This document shows, one piece after another, positions 35,286 through 45,610 of a stretch of DNA of 64,000 nucleotides (positions are counted from its first letter, which is position 1; every line of letters starts with the position of its first letter). The position numbers were made by a program, and so were the translations under genes. This DNA is from Trichostrongylus colubriformis (taxonomy: Eukaryota; Nematoda; Chromadorea; Rhabditida; Trichostrongylidae). The stretch lies in contig OZ022258.1 of NCBI GenBank assembly GCA_963978905.1, positions 50,762,591 through 50,826,590 of the forward strand, written 5' to 3'. Below the pieces are notes generated by a model. The model was given only the letters and a program-made list of their open reading frames with translations. It made no database searches and was not told where the DNA came from.

Positions 35286-35914
35286 TTAGGCGAAAAATAC
35301 GCCTGAGTGTGCAGATTGGCTCCTGAAAGATCTTTAGGTATAACGTCAGTCGGAAATAAAGTGATTAACAATCTTGGTTGAAGCTTGAACACCCGAACAA
35401 CCATTATGCAGAGATTATGCCAAGATTTATCGAAATTCGCGCATGGATAAGTCCTAGATTTTGAGCCTTTTATTTTGACAACAGTGATTTCATGGTTCAC
35501 GGTCCAAATGTGTTTGTTATCGGTGTCTCAGCGCTTGCCATGCTCATTTCGACTTTTTTGCTGCTCAGATTTATGTTTGTGCATGACCTGGCTTTTTTAG
35601 ATCCGCTCAATTTAACTTCGTGTCGCCATATTTGAGACTTTCCGACATGATATTGATTGAAAAGGGAGAGTTGATTTGGCCTTACCATGAGGATTGCGAA
35701 GGTTGTCGATAAAAAGATTAGTGATAAAATTCTAGCAAGCCAGCCGGTACCCTCTAACGGACCCCCGAGGAGTGATAATTTTGGTTGGAATGGGTAATTT
35801 GCTATGTATGTCTACTTTACCAAAAGTTCCTAGAATGGGTGGGGAATATATAGTTTATTTATCGCTGAAGCTGTTCAAACCTACCTATTCTGTTATACAA
35901 AATCGAAAACTTAC

Positions 35915-36290
35915 TGGTGGCTAGCGTTCCACTGATCCCTACGACGCGTGTGGTACGAAAATACCGATCAATAGCAAACATACACAGAATACTCTCTGAA
36001 ATTACATTAATTGATTTCAATTTTCCGAAAGGATAGAAATTCTTTGATTGCATTCATTTGTTTTGTATTTCATATGACAAAGCAACATTAAGTTGTCAAT
36101 AATAGAATAGAACCTACAAAAATTATTAATACGACCGTCAATAATATGTAAAACAGAAGATTATCACGTGATCGTAGCGCAATACCCTAAAATGTCGTTA
36201 ATATTCTGATGAGAAATTATTATCATTGAATACTATTTTGATACAGATAAGAGCAGTGGTTCAATGGAGGCTGTAATCCTATTTAATCAT
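35915..36290 (-). pseudogene. Multi-pass membrane protein gene, decayed (copy B)
   Basis: Counterpart of 9,778-10,253. The 69-bp middle exon (36,186-36,118) is intact. The 3' exon (35,995-35,915) is 81 rather than 82 bp: one base is lost in CCACACGCG, giving a frameshift and stop. The 5' exon has lost both its AG acceptor (TTTGTAG is TTTTAC here) and its GT donor (ACGGTTAAA is ATGATTAAA). The gene is therefore not expressible in the form read in copy A. Confidence 0.55.
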
Positions 36291-36419
36291 CTCATTCAAC
36301 AGCGCAATCCTCGCGTTTGTAATTCGTTGCCTTTCCATAGCTCACGTGATAACTATTGGTATGATGATAATATTATGATGATCATAGTAGTAAAACTGTG
36401 CTCCAAAAGAACCCTACTT

Positions 36420-37045
36420 GTAGGGAAGTAGAGAGCCCTCTTGAAGCGTATTGGCCAATCTTTTTTACCGTTCGCCGCATGCAACTTTTCTGAACGGTTA
36501 CCCCCGGGAGGGTATTATAGTAGTAATGGCGATGGTAATTGGCAGTTCCAATGCAGAATACAAAAGCGTACCTTATGCTGGTAAGGGTTCGCTCAGGTGG
36601 AGTGTCCTAATGATCACGAGGTTTCATTCTCGAAATCAAGGCAGAATCATACACACACGAGGATACATGATACAGTTTTCGGCTCAAAGACGCCGGATGA
36701 GGGGGGGAGGGAGTAAATTTGACAGATTGTGAAATATGGAAATAGGGGTACTAATCAGTGTAACAGTAGAGAAAGAATGAAATAAAACGGCGACATTTCT
36801 TAGATAAAGGGAACCCGAGCACCACCCTTCTCTCTCGCGCCCCTCTGCGTCACTGGGCGAGAGTAGATTGCAGACGGGCTAGGGGCTCAACCAGCCGGCC
36901 GCGAAGGTTGTCTCACCGCTATCCGGCAAATCGCCCGCCGGTGAACTGCAGAACGACACGCCGTGCTGTGGGATCGTAATAAGACCCCACGCTGCGTTGT
37001 TTGAATGCGAGTTTCGCCACACATAACCTCTTGTGAAATGGAAAT
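36420..37045. repeat. Copy-B-specific block with D1 repeat
   Basis: Copy A passes directly from CTCCAAAAGAACCCT to TTGTTCTCGAGGACATG. Copy B has about 620 extra bases here, the second half being a D1 dispersed repeat (GGGGTACTAATCAGTGTAAC...CTTCTCTCTCGCGCCCCTCT...GTGAACTGCAGAACG). This is either an insertion in B or a deletion in A. The D1 match running into the shared CTCGAGGACATGTATT sequence favours a deletion in A. Confidence 0.6.
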
Positions 37046-37127
37046 TGTTCTCGAGGACATGTATTCTCACTCCTCAGTTTCACTTTGCTCCTTCCGGTGC
37101 TTTCAATCCTTCAATCCCTTCAGTGAG

Positions 37128-37374
37128 ATGGGACGCGAAATCAGATTCATCCAAAATCAAGGTTGCAGGTGAATGCGATATGGTTACACAGTGACTCGCG
37201 GGGGCCAGCCGATCTACAAGTCAATGCTTCAATCCGCCCGAACTAGTCTGGTGCCAATTCATCGATCTCTGATGGATAAGAAGAAGAGGCCTGGGCGGGT
37301 ATTGACGGAGAATTCGATCCACGCACCATGAAAGCAGGTGCACACGCCACTTGGCACTACACCACCTCCGCCCT
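37128..37374 (-). mobile_element. tRNA-derived SINE (copy B)
   Basis: Counterpart of 10,357-10,603 with the same minus-strand orientation, GGGCGGAGGTGGTGTAGTG head and GGATCGAATTC B box. Confidence 0.75.
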
Positions 37375-38719
37375 AGTTTCATATACATATATATACATAT
37401 ATATTCTTGGATAACTTATTATGGTTGCACCACGCTCTACGCTTAGATTCTGGATGACACACTGTTTGCAGGAAATTACTTAATGTTTTTATTTCCCTCC
37501 CCAATATAAAGCACGCCATGTTGTGAAGAATCCTAGTACAAGCGACAGCAGCTATGCAGCACAGCGCCTCGCGCCATTGCACCACTTTGGGAGCCATGTT
37601 GAAACTCACGTACCTTGTTGAGATAAATTAAGGCTGACTCAGACGGAGAAACGGTCAATGGAGCTTGTGAGTAACTGAATGAGTTCTTTGAGACAACACA
37701 ATGCCACTGGGAAGACCCCGTATACAAGATAGGCCGAAACTTCCAACGTAAATGAAGGATTGCGGTCTGTCACGATGGATGCAAGTCGCAAGGCGAGCGA
37801 AATGGAGAAGCTGCGGTCAACCCGAAGACAACCTCAGTCGATGCGTCAGCATATGCATCAAATGTGTGTTGAATCGCTGTTAGAAGAGTTTTTTTTCATT
37901 TTGATTTCATTTCTCGTTTTGAACCCTTGTAGATATGCTTCTCATTTTACTTGCTGCAACTGACCGACTTTTTGCTTTGATGGACGGAATAACCCACAGC
38001 TGTGAAGTGCGTATTTACACAAAAGCACATTGACTCATCTGAATGCGCCTTCATTTATTTTGCGCTAGTGTAATTTTCACCTCTTAAGGTATGTTAATCT
38101 TTATGTTCGCTCACAAATTCTTCCAATAGTTTGAACGCTTGTGCGGCAATTTTTCTATTACGTTTTCTTTGCTTTGTTTAATTACGCAAGTTTGAGGTAT
38201 ACGATTGCGCTTTCGTGTAGTGTACTGTACAACGATGAAATCCGCGAGGCACGGCAAGTAGTCCCACTGACCACGAGAGCTATATGTGGTGCATCCGCCG
38301 GGAACATATTATGCAAATTGTGGAATGCATTTTTTTTGCCCTTTTTGCCTGAAACTTTGTGATCCGTAGTAAAAATGAATTATTTATTAAAGTAATGAAA
38401 AGCTCTTTTTTTTTCCCTGACCACTTCTCTTGAGGATTTAGAGGATTCAGATGGAGGTCGAAATACCCCAGTAAAAGAACTTTAGCTGGACACGCCCCAG
38501 ACAATGGGCTTGCAGATTTGATTCCTCATTTCTCGTCAAGAAAGTTTTCTTCGATCTATTGCTGTTACGGTGTATCGATCTCATCTACAACGGTGGTTTT
38601 AAAGGAACTTGCGCTGTGCCCTCTGGCCATGTAGGTACTCTTGTTAACAGAAGATCAAGAAAACTACAAACTTGGATTGCAATTTACTTTTTGTTTTCGA
38701 CATTGCTAATCAGACTGTA

Positions 38720-38725
38720 TTTATT
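38720..38725 (-). promoter_or_regulatory. Poly(A) signal of P2-left peptide gene
   Basis: AATAAA on the minus strand, 13 bases beyond the stop. Confidence 0.7.
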
Positions 38726-38738
38726 AGGAGAGGGCATT

Positions 38739-39673
38739 TCAACAATTTTTGCAAGACTTCTTCTTATGATGCTTTGCTTTCGATTTGCTGCTTTTAGTTC
38801 TCTTCGATTTGGTGTGAACCTTTGATGAAGCGGATTTTTTAGACGCTTTGTGAGTACCGACGTCCTTCGTGTCCTGTTAACAAGAATATCAGCTAAGTCG
38901 GATATTGTTATAATTGTAAATCCGATGACAAATAGTGTCCCAGGCTACTACAGCCGGCTACATTGCCAGGCAAACTTGCTTCTGAGGGACGAATATAAGT
39001 CACTTGAATCTTCCATGAATGAGACAATTCCTGTTCTAGTCCAACGCGCATGGGTGTTAAGCAGGCTTTAACGGTGCTATTGCCGTGATGGGTGGGAGGC
39101 ATCTTATAAAGCTGCACGACTAAACACTTGTGCGAGATTTCAAAAGAGTCCATCTGCACATTCGAGCGTATACTTTTGCCTAAGCCTTGATGGAGGGGAA
39201 AGCGGCAAGCTCTTCTAATCTTGGACAAAAATAGCGTTTTCTGTCGGATGTCCAGTAACTGCGATAGCACCATCTCAGCATTGGTAAGTGAGGTTTGTGG
39301 CGTACGCTCTCCAAAAAATCACTACTCATGGGATAATTCATGAAAATTGCACCGTTTTTTGGCGCAACAAGCAACAACACGGGCATATTGACAAAAAGCT
39401 ATGTATGGGCTACATCGAAGGGGATGGGACATTGCTGAATGTTAAAGGACAGTATCAGTTCTACAGGGTCGCACATGATTGGTGGCATTTACGGTACCTA
39501 TTTCAATGAGTCGCACATCTCTTCTCTCCCAACATGGGTGTTGCACTGTCAGTTGGATGACCGGGAATTTTCAAAATAATGGTTCAAATGCGTACCATTT
39601 TAGCAGCCTTGGCAGCTTCGCCGAAAGCTAAGCACAGAAGCGCTAGGAGAAGTATGACCTTTGACCAATGCAT
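38739..39673 (-). CDS. Small secreted Lys/Ser-rich peptide, copy P2-left
   Basis: Exon 1 (39,673-39,596) encodes MHWSKVILLLALLCLAF then GEAAKAAK and a final Met where the other copies have Lys. Its ATG follows GGTATTTCAGGGCT on the minus strand, a likely trans-splice acceptor. Exon 2 (38,873-38,739, after TTAACAG) encodes DTKDVGTHKASKKSASSK, then Lys/Ser/His repeats and KKKSCKNC. AATAAA lies at 38,725-38,720. The intron is 722 bp, identical in length to P1-right. Same predicted secreted cationic peptide as the other three copies. Family unknown. Confidence 0.7.
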
Positions 39674-40720
39674 AGCCCTGAAATACCGTTCATTTTTTTA
39701 ACAACTGCTTAAGAGGAGGACAGTCACAGTACTGGAAATAGCACGAAACCAGACAGCAAAGACAGTGTGGCAGTCGTTGAAACTTTCTATGCTATAGCGA
39801 TATGTGCGAACTAGGGGCGCGGTTTGTGATTGGGTCCTAAGACAGTTGCCTAGGCTGAAATGCGGACAAAGCAACTGCTACAGTGTGCGAATACATAGGT
39901 GCAGCGCTGCCAGATCGTATTTTTTGCGCCACAGGCCCCGCACACATTCCCTGAAAGTGAAGTAGGATTGTTGTTGGTGACGGTTTCATCTAGTTTTCAC
40001 GCTTATTTATACGGCCTCTAAGAGCATCATTTAGTAGTCTGTCGTGAATTGCTAATAGTTTTTAAGGACCTCTAATCAACACGTTTCTCTGATAAAATTG
40101 ACTTTGCTGATGCGCTGCAATCTTGACATCTGATGCGAATTGAAGAAAACAGATAAACGTGAAGAGCTGCACAGATTTCGGTTGTAATAGGCAAGGATTG
40201 CAATATGCTATTATATGTGAATAAGTTGGGAGACGAATCAGTTACTTCCGGAAAACAGTGAAGGACGTTTTTAGTTAGTTCCTGGAGTTTTTTGTACAAA
40301 CGGAAGCTGTTACAATATTACCGGAGAGTTCAGCTCCCCAAGAAACTCTGGAGCAAATAGATTTAGCTGACATCCAGTAGCTGTCTCATGTTAAGACCAT
40401 TCTCCTCCGAAAACCGAGTACATAAGTGCGGCGCTGCCAGATCGCACGTCTTCTCGATTACTCTGCCGCTCACTACCCTCTACTATTTTGCCATAGGTAC
40501 TTCATAGCTTACGTGGAGTACTGGCTTTCATCTCCACTTATAATGTTTCGAAGGCCTTCTGCCAATCAAGGACAGCGCAACAATAATATTGTCCACCCAT
40601 AATGCTACCTTATCTGACTCAGCCACTTGATAAGACACCCAAACTGCCTAACCAGGATCGATGTAGGGTTTGAGCTGAAAGAGTTTGTCGAATCAGTGCT
40701 CTAGCCTACTTGTTCGGTTT

Positions 40721-40812
40721 GTGGCTAGTCTTGAACCATCTCGCGATATACAAAATCGATTTCCGAAATCATGAAGTCTCGAGAAGAACCGCTAGTCTTG
40801 TAGTTGGTTTCT
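40721..40812. other. P2 palindrome spacer (92 bp)
   Basis: Reverse complement of the P1 spacer at 13,305-13,396, apart from a few substitutions (for example CATGAAGTC against CGAGAAGTC), and the same length. Confidence 0.9.
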
Positions 40813-41832
40813 AAACCGAACAAGAAGCCTAGAGCACTGATTCAACAAACTCTTCCAACTCAAACCCTACATCGACCCTGGTCAGGCAGTTTGAGTGTCT
40901 TATCAAGTGGGTGAGTCAGATAAGATAGCTTTATGGGTGGACAGTATCATTGCTGCGCTGTGCTTGTTTATCCGAAGGCCTTTGAAACATTATAACTGGA
41001 GATGAACCAATGGCAAAATAGTAGAGGGTAGTGAGCGGCAGAGTAATCGACAAGACGTGCGATCTGGCAGCGCCGCATTTATGTACTCGGATTTCGGAGG
41101 AGAATGGTCTTAACATGAGAGGGCTACTGGGTGTCAGCTAAATCCATTTGCTCCAGACTTTCTTGGGCAGCTGAACTCTCCGGTAATATTGTAACAGCTT
41201 CCGTTTGTACGAAAAACTCCAGGAACTAACTAAAAACGTCCTTCACTGTTTTCCGGAAGTAACTGATTCGTCTCCCAACTCTTATTCACATATAATAGCA
41301 TGTTGCAAACCTTGCTCATTACAACCGAAATCTGTGCAGCTCTTCACATTTATCTGTTTTCTTCAATTCGCATCATATGTCAAGATTGCAGCGCATCAGC
41401 AAAGTCAATTTTATCAGAGAAACGTGTTGATTAGAGGTCCTTAAAAACTATTAGCAATTCACGACAGACTACTAAATGATGCGCTTAGAGGCCGTATAAA
41501 TAAGCGTGAAAACTAGATGAAACCGTCACCAACAACAATCTTACTTCACTTTCAGGGAATGTGTGCGGGGCCTGTGGCGCAAAAAATACGATCTGGCAGC
41601 GCTGCACCTATGTATTCGCACACTGTAGCAGTTGCTTTGTCCGCATTTCAGTCTAGGCAACTGTCTTAGGACCCAATCACAAACCGCGCCTCTAGTTCGC
41701 ACATATCGCTATAGTATAGAAAGTTTCAACGACTGCCACACTGTCTTTGCTGTCTGGTTTCGTGCTATTTCCAGTACTGTGACTGTCCTCCTCTTGAGCA
41801 GTTGTTAAAAAAATGAACGGTATTTCAGGGCT

Positions 41833-42808
41833 ATGCATTGGTCAAAGGTCATACTTCTCCTAGCGCTTCTGTGCTTAGCTTTCAGCGAAGCTGCCAAGGC
41901 TGCTAAAAAGGTATGCATTTGAACTACTTATTTTGAAAATTCCCAGTTATCCAACTGACAGTGCTACACCCATTTTGGGAGAGAAGAGATGTGCGACTCA
42001 TTGGAAGGTGAATATAGACACGTTGTGACATTTCTACTATACTGATAAGGTACCGTAAATGCCACCCATCATGTGCGACTCTGTAGAACTGATACTGTCC
42101 TTCAACATTCAGCAATGTCCCATCCCCTTCGATGTAGCCCACACATAGCTTTTTGTCAGTATGCCATGTTGTTGCTTGTTGCGCCAAAAAAACGGTGTAA
42201 TTTTCACGAATTATCCCATGAGTAGTGATTTTTTGGAGAGCGTACGCCACAAACCTCACTTCCCAATGCTGAGATGGTGCTATCGCAGTGACTGGGCATC
42301 CGACTGAAAACGCTATTTTTGTACAAGATTAGAAGAGCTTGCCGCTCCCCCCTCCATCAAGGCTTAGGCAAAAGTATACGCTCAAATGTGCAGATGGACT
42401 CTTTTGAAATCTCGCACAAGTGTTTAGTCGTGCGGCTTTATAAGATGCCTCCCAGCCATCACGGCAAAAGCACCGTTAAGGCCTGCTTTACACCCATGCG
42501 CGTTGGACTAGAACAGGCATTGTCTCATTCATGGAAGATTCAAGTGACTTATATTCGTCCCTCAGAAGCAAGTTTGCCTGGCAATGTAGCCGGCTGTAGT
42601 AGCCTGGGACACTATTTGTCATCGGATTTACAATTATAACAATATCCGACTTAGCTGATATTCTTGTTAACAGGACACGAAGGACGTCGGTACCCACAAA
42701 GCGTCTAGAAAATCTGCTTCATCAAAGGTTCACACCAAATCCAAGAGAACTAAAAGCAGCAAATCGAAAGCAAAGCATCATAAGAAGAAGTCTTGCAAAA
42801 ATTGTTGA
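41833..42808 (+). CDS. Small secreted Lys/Ser-rich peptide, copy P2-right
   Basis: Exon 1 (41,833-41,910) encodes MHWSKVILLLALLCLAF then SEAAKAAKK; the ATG lies four bases after GGTATTTCAG, a good spliced-leader acceptor, and the donor is GTATGC. Exon 2 (42,674-42,808, after TTGTTAACAG) encodes DTKDVGTHKASRKSASSK, then the Lys/Ser/His run and KKKSCKNC, with Arg where the other copies have Lys. AATAAA lies at 42,822-42,827. The intron is 763 bp, as in P1-left. The intron of copies P1-left and P1-right keeps an 82-codon open frame that is broken here, which argues against an extra exon. Secreted and strongly basic; function unknown. Confidence 0.75.
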
Positions 42809-42821
42809 AATGCCCTCTTCT

Positions 42822-42827
42822 AATAAA
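42822..42827 (+). promoter_or_regulatory. Poly(A) signal of P2-right peptide gene
   Basis: AATAAA 13 bases after the TGA. Confidence 0.75.
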
Positions 42828-43673
42828 TACAGTCTGATTAGCAATGTCGAAAACAAAAAGTAAATTGCAATCCAAGTTTGTACTTTTCTTAATCTGCTGT
42901 TAACAAGAGTACCTACATGGCCAGAGGGCACAGCGCAAGTTCCTTTAAAACCACCGTTGTAGATGAGATCGATACATCGTAACAGCAATAGATTGAAAAA
43001 AACTTTCTTGACAAGAAATGGGGGAATCGAATCTCTGCAGGCCCATTGTCTGGGGCGTGTCCAGCTAAAGTTCTTTTACTGGGGTATTTCCACCTTCCAT
43101 CTGAATCTTCTGAATCCTCAAGAGAAGTGGTCAAGGGAAAAAAGAGTATTTCATTACTTCAATGAATAATTCATTTTTACTACGGATCACAAAGTTTCAG
43201 GCAAAAAGGGCAAAAAAAAGATGCATTCCACAATTTGCATAATATGTTCCCGGCGGATGCACCACATATAGCTCTCGTGGTCAGTGGGACTACTTGCCGT
43301 GCCTCGCGGATTTCATCCTTGTACAGTACACTATAAGAAAGCGCAATCGTTTACCTCAAACTTGCGTAATTAAACAAAGCAAAGAAAGCGTAATAGAAAA
43401 ATTGCCGCACAAGCGTTCAAACTATTGAAAAAATTTGTGAGCGAACCTAAAGATTAACATATCTTAAGAGGTGAAAACTACACTAACGCAAAATAAATGA
43501 AGGCGCATTTAGATGAGTCAATGTGCTTTTGTATAAATACGCATTTCACAGCTGTGGGTTATTCCGTCCATCAAAGCAAAAAGTCGGTCAGTTGCAGCAA
43601 GTAAAATGAGAAGCATATCTACAAGGGTTCAAAACGAAAAATGAAATCAAAATGAAAAACTCTTCTAACTTGT

Positions 43674-44200
43674 CGAAATAAAACCATTCAAATCTACACA
43701 ACCTTGCCAATGATCTGGTAAAGAAAGTATGCCATCATAATCAAATTCAGGATTGCGAAAATTAATGGAGTCAACGATGGCATTTTCAACATGCATCGGT
43801 TCGACGAACTCCTTCTGACCCAGGTCCGGGAAAAAGTGGTAATTCGTCAGAGATAGGTCTGAGGAATAAGGGGGTGAGGGAGAGCCTCGATCAGTTTCTG
43901 CCGGGTGACTTGCGAACTGTGGGGTTTTGCGTTGTAAAAACCCAGTAAAAAAATGATGCAGTTAGGCATCGAGCCTCTCCCTCACTCCCTTATTCCCCAG
44001 ACCTCTTTCTGAAGGATTACCACTTTTCCGGGTTCTCGATGCAAACCTGCGGCAGAAAAATTATGCACGGTAAAAATGCCATTCTTGACTTTATTGATTC
44101 TCGCAATCCAGAATTTGATCGTGATGGTATATTTTCCTTATGAGATCGTTAGCAAAATTCTGTAGATTCGACTGGTTTTTATTTCGACAAATAAAGTTGT
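43674..44200. mobile_element. Palindrome of two mariner transposase C-terminal fragments
   Basis: The plus strand at about 43,990-44,195 reads LPYSPDLFLKDYHFSG, then FIDSRNPEFDRDGIFSL and STGFYFDK, with stops. The minus strand at about 43,900-43,680 reads NYHFF, NFRNPEFDYDGILSLPDHW and VDLNGF. Both are the third-Asp block and C terminus of mariner transposase, arranged head to head around about 43,930. This is a third mariner type, different from those at 3.3 and 29.7 kb. Ends are TTGTCGAAATAAAACC and its mirror. It abuts the P2 right arm. Confidence 0.8.
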
Positions 44201-44209
44201 GTCTGAGCG

Positions 44210-44707
44210 AAGTTATGGCCAATTACGTTTCGGCCATTTATTCTGCATAGACCTAATATAACAGGTGGTGAGTGGATGATGAATAAGTGAACCATGCGCC
44301 ATATCACAGTGGGAACCTGATGGTCAACTTGTAACGCGATAGGATAGGTTTTTTGAGGAAAAAATTCGCCAGATGTTTTACAGACATCTCGCTCGTCTCA
44401 ATATCCATCCTTCCGAAGAGAAACACTGACAGCATTAGAAGAAAGACAATGGAGCTTGAAAACGTAAGTACATTCCATGGCAAAGTTTTCGGAGGAGAGC
44501 AAATATATAATGGTTTTTCCCAAGAATTGATAGCGTGGAAAGCGCAGCAGAGCTACAATCCAAGTACGCCCTTGTTACAAGGATGCTCGAACCCGCACTG
44601 CATGTTTTGAACGTACAACACGCGACAAGGCATATACGATAGGCAACATTGCGCTTGGTTGCGATCGATACAGCACTGATATGAGGGCCGTGAACGTCCA
44701 TAGCTTA
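44210..44707. other. Interval without recognised gene
   Basis: An 85-codon open frame starts at 44,353 and ends in a cysteine-containing GCSNPHCMF, but no homology, signal peptide or splice context supports it. Confidence 0.5.
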
Positions 44708-44839
44708 AGGCCGCGGTCATACTTTGCGCAGCTGCGTTAGTTGACGCCGGTGCCGGCGTCAATTCACGCAGGTGCTTGCGTGAGTTGACGCCGGCACCGG
44801 CGTCAACTAACGCAGCTGCGCAAAGTATGACCGCGGCCT
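44708..44839. mobile_element. Perfect 132-bp palindromic MITE
   Basis: Arms 44,708-44,762 and 44,785-44,839 are exact mirrors for 55 bp (outer end AGGCCGCGGTCATACTTTGC), and the inner TCACGCA/TGCGTGA also pairs, leaving a six-base loop. The outer termini TTA(A)GGCC and GGCCTAA resemble those of 49,205-49,402. Such exact arms imply recent origin or active repair. Confidence 0.8.
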
Positions 44840-45299
44840 AACACGTTGGCGACCGCGCGTTTTTTCGCGTGTCTGTCACGTGGGACATCGCGCGCTCGCC
44901 TATGCCGAGAACTGCGTCCCGGCATTGAAGTTTTTGATGTTACCTTCCCGAACCCGCTGAATTTCGCGCGTACCTTGGGCGCTAATACAAAGTAGTGAGC
45001 GCTGCGAAACTTTAGATAACTCTCAAGAACTTGAATAAGGGATCACTGCATGGTAGTGAAGGGATGTGCTTAAAGACAGTGTTTGGGATAACGTGGGTGA
45101 CAGTGAATCCCATAAGGAGGCACTGAGTGAAAAACTACGAGTCTGGAAGGCCTATGCATGGCGAAATCCCCCGCGGAAGGCGCCCCTTTGAGCTGTGGCG
45201 GAGGCGGCCTCGTCAGGACAAGCCGCCGCCTTGGACAAGGGCAGCCCGCCTCCAGGCGACGTGATTAGTGGTTGGTCACGGTGAGGTTGGTCAAGGAGA

Positions 45300-45610
45300 T
45301 CGGCAGGATTGAAAGTATCGCAGCGCGCTTTCTCACTTTTAGCTTGAAGCTACCGCATGAAAAAGATGCTGTCGCTTTTCCGAACATCCCTTCATGTTTA
45401 CGTCTTGGTAATGCCAGTGGAAAACCTATGCGGACTACTCGCGTCTTGACGGAAAGGTCGTCCGCGCCTAGAACCAACGGTGGGAAGAGGTCCTATTTCT
45501 CGAGTTTTTGGCCATTTCCATCCGTTTTTTCTCCACTGTCCTGTTACTAGACATCTCGGCTTTCATATTCACTACTTCTTTAACTTTTCGTCCGGATTTT
45601 CCCGAAAGCT
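45300..45610 (-). repeat. Dispersed repeat family D1, inverted copy
   Basis: GTCCTATTTCTCGAGTTTTT, CCATTTCCATCCGTTTTTTC and CTCCACTGTCCTGTTACTAG run as the reverse complement of the D1 motif order. The closest relative is 57,030-57,290. 44,845-45,300 and 45,610-46,330 hold nothing recognised. Confidence 0.5.

Larger units (their letters stand above)
37630..40720. repeat. Large palindrome P2, left arm
   Basis: Mirror of 40,813-43,672 around a 92-bp spacer. It extends outward to TGACTCAGACGGAGAAACG, as in P1. It carries a peptide gene on the minus strand. In its inner part it matches P1-right, not P1-left, in intron length (722 bp) and in the TACTTCATAGCTTACGTGGA segment near 40,500. Confidence 0.92.
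23471..43672. repeat. Segmental duplication, copy B
   Basis: Direct copy of 1-16,525. It is longer because of additional insertions: about 3 kb at 24,720-27,690 (holding a 1.4-kb TIR element), a SINE at 32,754-33,061 and about 620 bp at 36,420-37,045. The right arm of its large palindrome ends where a mariner fragment begins at about 43,674. Stretches without their own entry (27,690-28,145, 29,360-29,738, 30,595-31,740, 32,040-32,740, 33,080-34,160, 35,290-35,690) show only the counterpart of copy A non-coding sequence. Confidence 0.9.
40813..43672. repeat. Large palindrome P2, right arm
   Basis: Mirror of 37,861-40,720. The inner part matches P1-left (763-bp peptide intron, GTTGCAAACCTTGCTCATTAC near 41,310). 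The outer end runs into a mariner fragment at about 43,674, so the arm is shorter than the left one. Confidence 0.92.

Noticed and set aside
38559..38825. 88-codon plus-strand frame with hydrophobic sequence, present in several copies
   Set aside because: It is the antisense shadow of the Lys/Ser-rich exon; hydrophobic antisense is expected from AAA and AAG codons.
42319..42639. 106-codon open frame conserved in all four peptide introns
   Set aside because: It is found in every copy only because the arms are nearly identical. It lies inside the intron between two well-supported exons, and a neighbouring open frame of similar length is broken in P2.
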